Shown one piece after another: positions 1 to 10,228 of a DNA stretch of 64,000 nt. Location: assembly GCA_037367405.1 (NCBI GenBank), contig JAZKJV010000092.1, positions 868,001 through 932,000 of the forward strand. The letters run 5' to 3'. Below the pieces are notes generated by a model, which did no database searches, had not been told where the DNA came from, and was given only the letters and a program-made list of their open reading frames with translations. Within the stretch, counting starts at the first letter, position 1; every line of letters starts with the position of its first letter. The translations under genes and the position numbers were made by a program. The stretch comes from Ottelia alismoides. Taxonomy: Eukaryota > Streptophyta > Magnoliopsida > Alismatales > Hydrocharitaceae.

Positions 1-1084
1 GCAAATCCAATCCCCTCACCACTCCAACTGAGTTGAGCCATGTGAAAGGTGCAGGTGTCCAAGTTAGGTCATTATCAACAAGAGTCGTGCGTGTGCTCCG
101 AAATACTCTACTTAGGCAGTCAAGAATCCATTGAACCAAGTCCCGTGATCCTCAAAGAATTAAGTCAACTAGACCTGAAGTACCTCAAACTCAGTTCCTA
201 TAAGGTTCCTGTTATTAGGTAGATTATAAGGTCCAATCAAGCTCCAATCTCCGGATTTTACTTAGACTCGTTCAACTATCAAACTCAATCCGAAAAATGC
301 TCATGCTATGCAATGCGATGCAGAAAATATTTTTGTGATGCAATTTTCAAGGATTTTGAACTTTTTATGGGTTTTTGAAAATATGATGCATGCATATGCA
401 GATGCATTTTTTTTGTATTTTTCAAAAAGTTTTTTCAAATGTTTTTGGATTTTAATTTTGCAAATGTTTTTGGGAATTTTTGAAAACAAAAAGCTTTTGG
501 CTAAAAACTAGGTGAAAACTATGTACACGGGAGTGCTTCTTCTTATATATACAAGAAGTGAATTTTAGAATTTACAGGGTAAGTGGTCAATTTTATACAT
601 ATATATAGTGGATTTTTGTGTGATGTGTATATTCCTCAAACTTATTTGACACAAGCTTTTCACATAATTTTTGAAAACTATAGTCCAAAATAGTTTTTAC
701 AAACATTTTACACACATTTGAAAACATTTTGCAAAGGCTTTCAAAACAGTATATATAGGTTTTTCAAAACATATTTGCAACCATTTTTCAAACCATTTGC
801 AAATCATTTTTCAAACATTTTTATTTCACACAAAGAAAATAAATTTTTCAAACCACACATTTTTACAAAGGTTGAAAACATATAACAAAATATTTTCAAA
901 ATAGTTTTCAATAGATGTTCACAAAGATTTTCAAACTATTTTTCAATCATTTTGCAAAAAACATTTTCACCTGATTTATTAATCAGTAAATACAAAAAGA
1001 ATTTGAGGATGATCACATCTTTTTATTAAGGATTTCTAATGAATTTTAAAGAATGATTAGCCATATTATTAGGGAAATACGAAA
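1..1084 (-). other. Element A 3' UTR (distal part)
   Basis: Non-coding. The first 300 bases match, in reverse, 18050-18350 of element B and, directly, 33590-33880 of element D, so this is conserved 3' UTR rather than host DNA. The block 645-966 is a low-complexity tract of repeated TTTTCAAA/TTTGCAAA units. A small hairpin, CTGATT-TATT-AATCAG, lies at 971-986 and recurs at the same relative place in B, C and D. Short open frames here show no codon structure and are not considered genes. Confidence 0.8.
645..966. repeat. Low-complexity TTTTCAAA/TTTGCAAA tract in element A 3' UTR
   Basis: About 320 bases built from degenerate 10-16-base units centred on TTTTCAAA, TTTGCAAA and ACATTTT. Many units are locally self-complementary. 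Equivalent tracts occur at 17366-17715 (B), 27785-28160 (C) and 34145-34890 (D, doubled). Retention of the same phrase order in diverged elements suggests constraint rather than drift. Confidence 0.7.
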
Positions 1085-1479
1085 GTACGAGTTATGGCTA
1101 AAGTATATACGTAGTATATACGACCCCCCTATACTTAGCTTGAGCTATGTCCTCATAGATCAGAGAGAAAAGAGAAGACATAACTCGTACTGAGTATAGG
1201 AAAATCTAAAGAATGAATGAATGAATCAAACGAATGAGAAGTTGACCGTCCCCCCTATACTTAGGATCAAATAATCCTAAGTATAGCAGACTGTACTCAA
1301 CGCAGGGAGGGTCAAGGGTGGGCATGAACAGATCGTACTCAGGTTGTCTCCCCCTATACTTAGGGTAAGATATTCCTAAGTATAGACAAGAAGAGGAGAC
1401 AATGGAGAGGATCGAAAAGAATAGAAAAACTCGGGGTGTCAACCCCCTATACTTAGGACAAAGTACGTCCTAAGTATGG
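1085..1479 (-). repeat. Element A hairpin array (four inverted repeats)
   Basis: Four inverted repeats lie just beyond the integrase stop in element sense: 1447-1479 (stem closes on GAC/GTC), 1354-1385 (GGG/CCC type), 1255-1286 (13-bp perfect stem, 6-base loop) and the long imperfect hairpin 1129-1199 (23-base arms). On the element strand each is followed by a run of five or six G. An extra arm at 1085-1096 is exactly complementary to 1179-1190 inside the long hairpin, giving an alternative fold. Two copies of the palindrome GTATATAC lie between. The same set recurs in B, C and D. Confidence 0.9.
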
Positions 1480-1665
1480 AAAACTGTCTACACGGGCAGC
1501 ACCTTTTTGATAGATACAGAAAATAGAAAAGGAAAAGAAGAAAAGAAGAAAATAAGAAAATAAATCAACAGAAACAGAGTGATATAAACAGATGGATCTA
1601 TACAGCAGAAGATAGAATTGATCACCATGTATGAGATGTAGATGATGAGAGTCAAAGGACACATC

Positions 1666-3556
1666 TCATCCCAGAAGAATGGGGGCAACGTCAATGGTCG
1701 GCGGATCATGATCAAGATATAATTTCAAGCGTTGACCATTGACGCGGAAGGTAGAGGAAGATGACGGTTCGGATATGTCGATGCTGCCATTGTCGTGTAC
1801 CTTCCTGACCACATACGGTCCTTTCCACTTGCTCTGCAATTTCCCTGGGAATAATTTCAGCCTGGAATCAAACAACCATACTCTCTGATCTGGCTCAAAC
1901 TGTTTATGGCTGATATGCGAATCGTGCCATGTCTTTACTTTTTCTTTGTACTGTAGGCTGTTGGAGAAGGCTGTGTCTCTCAATTCTTCCAGGGCTGCCA
2001 ATTCTGCTCTTCTCTGTTCTCCTATACTCTCGGGATCTAGAAGCAATTCTGTAACTGCCCAAAAAGATTTATGCTTGATCTCCACTGGCAAATGGCACGG
2101 CTTGCCATAGACGAGACGAAAGGGAGATGTCCCCAATGGATTCTTGAAAGAAGTGCGATAATCCCATAAGACCGAGTCCAAAAGCTGTGACCAATCCTTT
2201 CGGTCTGGGCGGAAAACTTTCTGCAAGATAGTCTTTATCTCCCTATTCGATACTTCGGCAAGACCATTAGTCTGAGGGTGATAAGGAGTGGCAACCCGAT
2301 GGTCAATGCCGAACTCGTCTGCAAGGGCTCTGACTTTGTCATTGATGAAATGAGACCCCCCGTCGGAAATCAAGACTCTAGGTACACCGAACCGTGAAAT
2401 GATATTTTTCCTCAAAAATTTGCAAACAGTTTTAGCATCTTCGGCTCGGGCGGGGATGGCCTCAACCCATCGGCTGACATAATCCACAGCGAGCAAAATA
2501 TGCTCGAATCCCTGACTTTTAGGAAATGGGCCCATGAAGTCAATCCCCCATGCATCAAAAACCTCACAGAAGTGAATGGGTTGCATGGGCATCATGTCTC
2601 TCTGTCCGCAGGTTCCCATTTTCTGACAGTCAGTACATCTCTTCACGAACTCATCAGAATCCTTGAAGAGAGTAGGCCACCATAGGCCGGATTGAAGCAC
2701 CTTTTGTGCTGTTCTTTTTCCAGAATGATGTCCTCCTGCCTCAAGCTTGTGGCAGTATGTGAGGACGCTATGCTGCTCTTCTTGAGAAATGCACCTCCTC
2801 CAGATACTATCCCCTCCTTCATGATAAAGGACGGGATCCTCCCAATGGTAAAACTTGGCCTTAGCTAGGAAGGTCTCAAGTTTCTGCCTGGGCCAACCCT
2901 GAGGGACTGTCTTGGCAACAAGATAGTTTACAAAGTCAGCATACCATGGGAGTGAGGTGACAGCCAAGATCGCCTCATCTGAAAATGTCTCAGTGATAGG
3001 TGCGCTGGGCTCAGATTCCTCAAGATTCTCCAATCTGGAGAGATGATCCGCCACCACATTCTTGACTCCAGGTTTATCCTTAATTTCAATATGAAATTCC
3101 TGGAGTAGAAGGATCCATCTAGTAAGACGTGCTTTGGCATCCTTCTTAGCCATTAAGTACCGGATGGCGGTATGATCTGTGTAAATGGTCACTCTAGATC
3201 CGAGAATATATGATCGATACTTATCAAGAGCGAAGACTACGACCAGCATCTCTTTCTCAGTCACAGTGTAATTTCGTTGAGTGGCATCCAAAGTCCGGCT
3301 GGCGTAGTGAATGGCAAAGGGTAAACCGTCCCTCCTCTGTCCAAGCACAGCCCCAACGGCAAAATCTGAAGCATCCGTCATGATCTCGAATGGGAGAGAC
3401 CAATCGGGTGGCTGAAGGACAGGAGCTGAGACAACCATATTCTTGAGAGTCTCAAATGCTTCAAGACACTTATCATTAACAATAAACTCGGTGTCTTTGG
3501 TCAGCAAGTCAGTAAGCGGTCGGGCAATTCGACTGAAGTCTTGAATGAACGTCGGT
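1666..3556 (-). pseudogene. Element A pol 3' part: RNase H and integrase
   Basis: An open frame of about 613 codons (3507-1666, ending in TGA) encodes RNase H then integrase. RNase H residues visible include TDAS (residue ~45), TEKE (~83) and TDHTA (~111). The integrase zinc finger has His ~253, His 260/261, Cys ~291 and Cys ~294. The DDE core has Asp ~323 ([10 protein letters not shown]), Asp ~382 (LISDGGSHF) and Glu ~418 (NGLAEVSNREI), giving DD35E spacing. A C-terminal domain follows. The frame is offset from RT by a one-base loss near 3555, so the polyprotein is split. All catalytic residues I can see are present. In an intact element this part degrades the RNA of the hybrid and inserts the cDNA. 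Confidence 0.93.
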
Positions 3557-5651
3557 AGAAACCGACATGCCCCAGAAAAGACCGTAACTGACGCAGATTG
3601 GATGGAGGATTGAGTTTTCTGATGATATCCACCTTAGCCGGATCGACCTCCATGCCCCTGTTGGAGACGATATGACCAAGGACCGTCCCTTGAGTCATCA
3701 TGAAATGACTCTTCTCCCAGGATAAGACAAGATTGACCTCAATGCAGCGCTTCAGCACACGGTCTAGGCAGTCAAGACAAGCGTCGAACCCGTCGCCGTA
3801 GACCGAGAAGTCATCCATGAAGACCTCTAAACAGTCACCCACCATGTCCGAGAAGATGGACAACATGCACCTTTGGAATGTCGCCGGAGCGTTACAGAGA
3901 CCAAAGGGCATCCGTCTGAAAGCATACGTCCCAAACGGACAGGTGAATATCGTTTTCTCCTGGTCTTCGGGCGCAATGGCCACTTGATTGTATCCAGAGT
4001 ACCCATCAAGAAAGCAGTAATGACTCTTCCCAGCTAGCCGCTCGATAATCTGATCAATGAATGGTAGCGGGAAGTGATCCTTCTTGGTGGCCTCATTCAA
4101 TCGTCTGTAGTCCACACAGACCCTCCAAGAAGTTGGTACTCTGGTAGCGATCTCCTCTCCAGACTCATTAACAACTGTAGTGATACCCGTCTTCTTGGGT
4201 ACCACATGTAACAGACTTACCCATTTGGAGTCGGAGATGGGATAGATGAAATCGGCGCTCCACCACTTGGAAATTTCTTTCATGACTACGTCTCGAAGAT
4301 TCGGGTTCAGCCGTCGTTGGAACTCACGCGACGACTTAGCGTTATCTTCAAGATAGATGTGGTGGGAGCAAAGATTTGGGCTCAGCCCCTGGAGATCAGC
4401 TATACTCCAACCGATTGCCTTGCGGTTTCTTTCAAGAACCTCCATCAGACGAGATTCTTGTTCTCCAGTCAAATCTGCTGAGATAATGAGTGGGTGCATT
4501 TCTGGCTCTCCAGCAAGGAATCTGTACTTCATCGACTGCGGTAGAGGTTTCCGTTCTGGACAACTGGGAGGTGGCAGATCTGGTTTCTGATATGTCTGTG
4601 TAAATGCTACCAGGTCTGCATGGGAGAACTCTCGTTCTGCATGAATTGCTGACGAAGGGCGGCCTGCTGAATCATCAATAAACTGCACTGGCTCGCGCTC
4701 TGTCATGGCTGTCAGCTCAGAAGGAATCAGACAAGGTAAGTAATCATCAAAGTCATCCCAGTCAATGTCTGAATCCGAGGGATCAGAAGAAGATGAGCAT
4801 GATTGAAATTCCTCAGCACCACTCATCACAACACTGTCAGCCTCAGAGATATCCTCATCCAGGGATGTGCTCTCCCGGCTCTCGACCGCCATGAGCTTGA
4901 GATACAGTGAATCTGTAGGCAAGGCGAGGGTCGGTGCTACGGGGTCTTTCCAATTGGATTCATCATCAGTCATCTCAAAATCACAAACCTGGTGGATGTC
5001 TAGCTCCTCCTCTGTCATCTGCGCTGCTTCACTGGACTGCTCGGAGCACTCTAACTCTCTAGCTCTGATTTCTTCGGTCGTCTCTATTTGTATGGTTTCA
5101 CCCTCTACACGAAAACATACCTTCCCACTATCATGGTCAGTCACCGCCTTGGCTGTGGCCAAGAATGGACGTCCGAGAATGATGGGGGCATCAGTTACCG
5201 ACTCAGGGATCTCCATGTCCAACACAACGAAGTCCACGGGGAATTTTAGGCCCTGAATGGTAACGACCACGTCTTTCAATAACCCCTTCGGCCTCTTAAT
5301 CGACCTATCAGCAAACTGAAGGACCGTTCTGCTTCGAAGAAGAGGGCCAAACTCGAACTGCTTGAGTAAGGCTGCCGGAAGAAGGTTAATTGAAGAGCCG
5401 CTGTCTAATAGAGTACGATCAAACTGCTGCTCATGAATCTCGCATCTGACATAGGGAGCTCCTGCGTCTGGTCGCTTGGCTGGCAGCTTGTTCTGGATGA
5501 TGCAACATGTGTCATGAGTGAGCATATGGATTTGATCTCTGTGCCTCTTCTTCCTTCGAACAGTAGTTGTCTCTTTCAAGTTCTTTTTGAAGAAGGGGAT
5601 ATGCTCAAATGCTTCCCGTAGAGTCAGCTGAATGTGAAATCTGTCAATCAT
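3501..5651 (-). pseudogene. Element A pol 5' part: aspartic protease and reverse transcriptase
   Basis: A 716-codon open stretch in the same frame as gag. The protease active site LLDSGSS is at residues 81-87 and the second conserved block IILGRPF at 157-163. An acidic, Ser-rich linker (about 190-330) follows, then RT from about 430. RT blocks include VCVDYRRLN (~511), FPLPFIDQ (~527), FLDGYSGYNQ (~547), MPFGLCNAPATFQRCM (~581) and the catalytic FMDDFSVYG (~611, Asp 613 and 614). The frame ends abnormally about 15 codons after GFYRR because one base is missing. Upstream it is open to a TAG at 5778-5780. Expected role: polyprotein cleavage and cDNA synthesis in the virus-like particle. The single break makes this the best-preserved pol in the window. 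Confidence 0.95.
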
Positions 5652-5777
5652 TTCGTTGTCGAACTCTACCTGTTGGCTCTTTTTTGGATTTTCTTTTTTA
5701 TTCCCCTTCGCTCGGCGGAGTGCCTCAGGGAAGGGGATGGTAGGGGCCTCCTCAGATGGAGGACTAGGAATCGGTCC

Positions 5778-7325
5778 CTATGCCTGTGAAGACGGAGAAT
5801 CCATACAATTATCATCATTCATCACATATGGATCCGCAATTTGAACAGAAACCTTTCCTTTATTCATATTTTTGTTTTTGTTTTTGTTCTTGTTCCCACA
5901 GTCTCTAGATACAAAATGTGGTAACATCACAGTTGATGGCTCGACAAAAGTAGATGTGGTGGCCTCAGTACCACCACTAGCACCTGTCTTCGCGGCATCA
6001 ACACCGCGCTCTGGTTCAGCATCAAAAATGGTGGCATCAGCACCACCGTCTGCATCTGGTATCACGACGGCATCAGCACCGTCGTCCTGGTCTCCATCAT
6101 TGGTGGCATCAGCACCACCGTCTTCAACATCATCATTAGCGGCATCAGCACCGCTAGTCTGCTCCTCTGGCGCTCCTGATTCAGCATCTGGTTGTCGCTC
6201 AGAAGAGGTGCCGCCGGCTGGCATCCTACCGCTCCTAGTAGTCACAAAATCAGCATCATTCACAGAATAAGACATATCATTCAAATTGTCACTAGGAGAG
6301 GCATCCTCTATGAACTCTACTTGCTCAGATTTTCTTTTTAAATTATTAGGATTAGGTTCGATCTGAGCGGGTATGGCGGCCTTGCCTTTGATGAAATCCC
6401 GCATCTCCTGCCGGAACTCATCCATTTCTTGCCTGAAAGATGCTCGCTGTTCAGATAGCAAGCGAGCAAGATCATCAAGAGCAGGGTTCTCGAAGGCTGG
6501 ACCCTGAGAACCGGACGTCTGTCCCTGCTGGAAATGGGGCTGCTGCTGCTGGTGTTGTTGCTGATACTGGGGGGAAGGCTGGTGATAAGACTGCTGAGGC
6601 GGCTGACGCTGCCTCCACTGTTGTCCCTGATAGGCGGGACGAGGACCACTCTGATACTGTGATGTCTGGGCATACTGGGGCTGCTGGTTGTACTGCTGTG
6701 GCTGGCTGTTCTGCTGTCCCTGAGCAGGAGGATGTTGTTGGGATGAGGATCCACCATTACCCCAACGGAATCCAGGGTGATCCCTACGAATTGCGGGCTG
6801 AGGGTATCGGTCATACCAGATCCCATTGACTTCTATCAATGGTTCCTGCTCAAAGGAGGATGGAGGGAGAACTGCCAGTGGCTGCTCCGGCTGATACACC
6901 ACCATCTGCGTCTCCTGAGATGGCGGTTGCTCTGGATGGTACTACAGCAATGGAACCGGCTCCGCCTGGATATGGTTCACCTGGCGGTATGAGGTAGAGG
7001 CCTGGTTGGGATTGCTGCTGCTGGACGCAACCTGTGACCTGGGAGGCTGTTGGGAATGGGCTTGTGCCTCCTGAATACAGAGAATTTGAGTCTTCAGGTC
7101 ACTCATTGTTTTGGTGAGAAGGTCCATCTGGGCTAGACCTTGGTTTTGCTTCTTTTCGAGGATCTCCATGCGGTCCAACTTTTCGCTAATAATGCCCATG
7201 TCGGCTGCTGCTGATTCGGCTTGGGCTGCGGCTGCCGACGTTGTGCTGGGACCGGCATCGATGCAGGCGATCCTCTGAAATGATCCCGCTCCTTGCGGGG
7301 GCTTCTGTTGTGTGTAGACTCGGGC
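5778..7325 (-). pseudogene. Element A gag C-terminal region: coiled coil, Q-rich and acidic repeat segments
   Basis: Same reading frame as gag and protease, interrupted by TAG at 6942-6944 and ended by TAG at 5778-5780. Visible parts in order: an Ala/Gln linker; a probable coiled coil (about 7199-7060); a long Gln/Tyr/Pro-rich segment (about 6780-6480); a Glu-rich helix; and a segment of GADA-type acidic repeats of 12 residues (about 6180-5950). No CCHC zinc knuckle is seen. It joins gag capsid to protease and may mediate RNA binding or assembly (inference). Confidence 0.8.
5962..6177 (-). repeat. 36-bp in-frame minisatellite in element A gag
   Basis: The plus-strand phrase GCATCAGCACC or a close variant starts at 5995, 6034, 6070, 6106 and 6142, spaced 39, 36, 36 and 36 bases, with a weaker unit at 5962. 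On the coding strand this gives a 12-residue acidic repeat carrying GADA. All spacings are multiples of three, so frame is kept. Some units contain a short GGTG/CACC inverted repeat. Confidence 0.85.
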
Positions 7326-8516
7326 CTAGGTCATCACTGTAGAGTTCTCTGCCATGCCTTCGTAGATGGCCCAGACGTCGTCTTCTCCCTTGGAGAAGTA
7401 TGACCCACCGCAAGAGGCGTTCACAAGCCCCTGCAGCTCCGGTGTCAGCCCACAGAAGAAACTCTGCACCAGGTTGGGCTTGGAGATATCGTGATGTGGA
7501 CACCGGTCAATGAGCTCTCTGAATCGATCCCATGCTTCATGAAACTGTTCATTTGGGATCATGACGAAGTTGCTGATCATGGCTCGAGCTGCGTTGGTCC
7601 GGCCGAGAGGATAGTATTTCTTCAAATATGCGGACCGGAGATCTGCCCAAGTATCGACGAATCGCCCTAGATGTTTGAGCCAGTAGGCGGCTCTGTCAAC
7701 CAATGAGAACGGGAAGGCGATCATCTTGATGGTGTCCTCGGTCATCAACTGATCATGGATAGTGCTACAAATCATTTCGAATTCTTGGAGATGGAGGTGC
7801 GGCTCTTCGGTCGGCAGCCCGTGAAACTTGGGTAGCAACTGAATCGTGTGGTGCCGAAGCTCGAAGTCTCCGTGGATTGGCGGGAGTCTGATCCACCGGT
7901 GAGTGAGGGACGAAGCTGGGTTGTGCAGTTCCCTCATGATGGTCTGTGGCGGTCGCTCACCGTCTGGATCGCCTCCTCCTGCATCAGGTCCTCCTCCTTC
8001 TCCGCCACCGCCTCCTCCAGGTCGGTTCTCTCTCAGCTGTGCGATCTCTCTCATAAGGTCACCCATGAATGTGCCCTGGTCTCGGATCTGCCTCTGCATA
8101 GTCTCCAGGGACGCTAGCAAGGAATTGTTGATGGCCACTTGGTCAATAATGAACGGAGGATGGTCGTGGTCATCTGGGTGCTCGCCTCTGTCTGCCATTG
8201 CTGGATTCTCTGAAAATGCAAAAGAGGCCATTTCAGGTGCTGTTGAATGAGCTGAACTCTGTGATGCACTGAATTCTGACACAATTGGACTGAGGGAAGG
8301 AGAATGGGAAGGGTGGTCGAGGGGGAACAGGATGGATGTAAACTCGGGCTCGGAGAGCGGACTCTCCGAGGCATTCCTAGATGAGTAAGGAGGAGTGCTA
8401 GATAGCGGTGCCGACAAGGTCGGCCTAAGAGATCTCCGTCCCATCATCTTGATTTTTCGGGAAGAGCAGGATAAATGCAAGAGAAGAAGAAGATGAGATG
8501 CAACAAAATTGTGCAC
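7326..8516 (-). pseudogene. Element A gag, capsid domain
   Basis: About 396 codons from Met at 8516 to an in-frame TAG at 7326-7328. The N-terminal 130 residues are Ser/Pro-rich. A Gly-rich stretch precedes the capsid-like Retrotrans_gag domain, which runs from about residue 225 to the end and includes FHGLPTEEPHLHLQEFE, a PFSLVDRAAYWL helix, a LRSAYLKKYYPLGR block and a SFFCGLTPELQGLV block. The first Met may not be the true start, since MMGRRS begins 24 residues in. After the TAG the same frame stays open and still matches element D, so the stop is a lesion rather than the native end. Role: forms the virus-like particle. Confidence 0.9.
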
Positions 8517-10210
8517 AATTGTGCGGTGTTTTTGATCTTGACCTAAATAAATCTAACAATCAAACGCAAAGCAAGGGTAAGTTCACCAACTCAACTCGTG
8601 AAGCCGTGAAGGATCGGCTTTTATCTTGTCAGTTTTAGCTTGTTTTCAGGTATTTATCTTTTCACGAGTCCTTAGAGCGCTATGCCTATAGGAGCGAGAG
8701 TACTGCCAGGAAAGTGTCCCCGTACTTGTCCTCCTCCTGTGTAACCTGTAACTTGCGCTTTTTGAGGTCCTTGTAACCCTTCCTGGATCCCTACTCAGCC
8801 AAAGAAAAGAGAGAGGAAGCCGATAGGCGAAACCGATACTTCGAACCTCGCTCGCAACGGAATCACCCTTGAGCGTACAAGGTCCTACTCGGACGCAGCC
8901 GGTGAGACAGACACACCCGTGAGGGCGTGGCCTAAGCTCGGTACTTCGGACAAGGTCGATGCTCACACAATAGCGAGTCACCAATGGCGACCAAGCCCTA
9001 CTCGACTACGTACGATAGTAGCGCCAATACTTCGGAAATCCAGGCGATACACAAGGCAGCCACAAGTTGGGTTTTGGGCTCTAATCCTTACGAAGCGCTC
9101 ACCTCACTTGGAAGGAGACCTTCCCATGCAACCTGAAGACAAGTGAGGGTGTTACTCTCCCCAAGCAATGAATCCAATTACTGATTTTATTTTGGTCAAG
9201 TTTTCTTTAGCAGTCCCTTTTTTAATTTTTTTTGGTGTTATCGCTTCTTTTGAGTAAATTCAAACAAGCGCCTAACGGTTTTTGTATTTTTCCTTTATCC
9301 TACTTTGTTCCAAAAACAAAGGGAGAATAGAGTCGGAAAAGCCGTGCAAGTCGACACCAAGGTGGAAATCTCACCTTTGTGCCTAGATGATGCGTGCAAA
9401 GTAAGAGGACTTACAGCGAATCCCAGCTCTCTCCATGCGGGATGCAAAGCAGAATTTTTAAACCTATGCTATATGGAGAAATGCAAGCGGAAATCGTCCT
9501 AGAACAGGCAACTGCTAGCGTGAAGAACCACAAGCTAACTAGTAACTCCTAATCCGAGTGTCCGGTCTAGGCTCACCCCTCCTCTGCCCAACACATTTGG
9601 GGTAGGAGAAAGCGCTTGTTCGGGTGTGAGCTCGCGGCGCGTGGATTTGGAAGCTACTAGCTAACTGTTTAATTAGTCTAAGTCCAAATACGAATCTATA
9701 GGAGCATGCAAAGATAATTAGGTGTTTGGACCTATTCTAATCGAGTCAAGCAGGACCTAGAACTAAAAGCTCAATCCACAAAAGAAAGTGAAAAATGAAA
9801 ACAAAACCGGAAAATGACAGCGATAAAACGCGATAAAAACCACGGTGAGCCCCCGGGTGAACAAACATCCGGAAATTAGGCCCGAAAGTCTGAGTGTCCA
9901 AGTCCAAGTGTACCTGTATTATTACAAATTAATGAATCACTCTCTCACCAAAAATAAATGAAAACTAATCTAATCACTCTCTCTCTCACTCCTTGCTCTC
10001 TCCTGCCGGCTTGGCTAAGAATAGCCGGCTCCGCTTCCCAAGGATGTGTCGGGTCACCTAAGCGATCCGCCTTGCTCCGCGGTCCCTCGCAAGAAGACAA
10101 AGAAGAGTGGTCAGATAGCTCAACAAGATATATCAAAATGTAAGAGATGGAAAATGCTATGATAACAATCACACAATCAATCAAACAAAATATGAACTAC
10201 TCGCTGTTGC
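8517..10210 (-). other. Element A 5' UTR (primer site to gag)
   Basis: Non-coding leader of 1.7 kb. It is alignable by eye with the 5' UTRs of D (41942-44215), E (20291-21929) and, in part, B (14077-14705). The best-conserved block is 9405-9475, with counterparts at 43315-43375, 21238-21300 and 14086-14160. Packaging or translation signals would be expected here, but none can be identified directly. Confidence 0.75.
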
Positions 10211-10228
10211 TCCCCGGCAACGGCGCCA
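10211..10228 (-). other. Element A primer-binding site, tRNA-Asp
   Basis: On the element strand the 18 bases TGGCGCCGTTGCCGGGGA start two bases after the LTR end. This is complementary to the 3' end of plant tRNA-Asp, the usual primer of Athila and several other plant gypsy elements. It fixes orientation and the inner LTR edge. Confidence 0.95.

Noticed and set aside
1085..1479. Hairpins as bacterial-type terminators or a CRISPR array
   Set aside because: The setting is a plant retrotransposon. Spacers are not unique units between identical repeats and there are no cas genes. Each hairpin has purine-rich G-runs rather than U-runs.
5872..6270. 132-codon plus-strand frame opposite gag
   Set aside because: It is the antisense shadow of the GADA repeats in gag of A.
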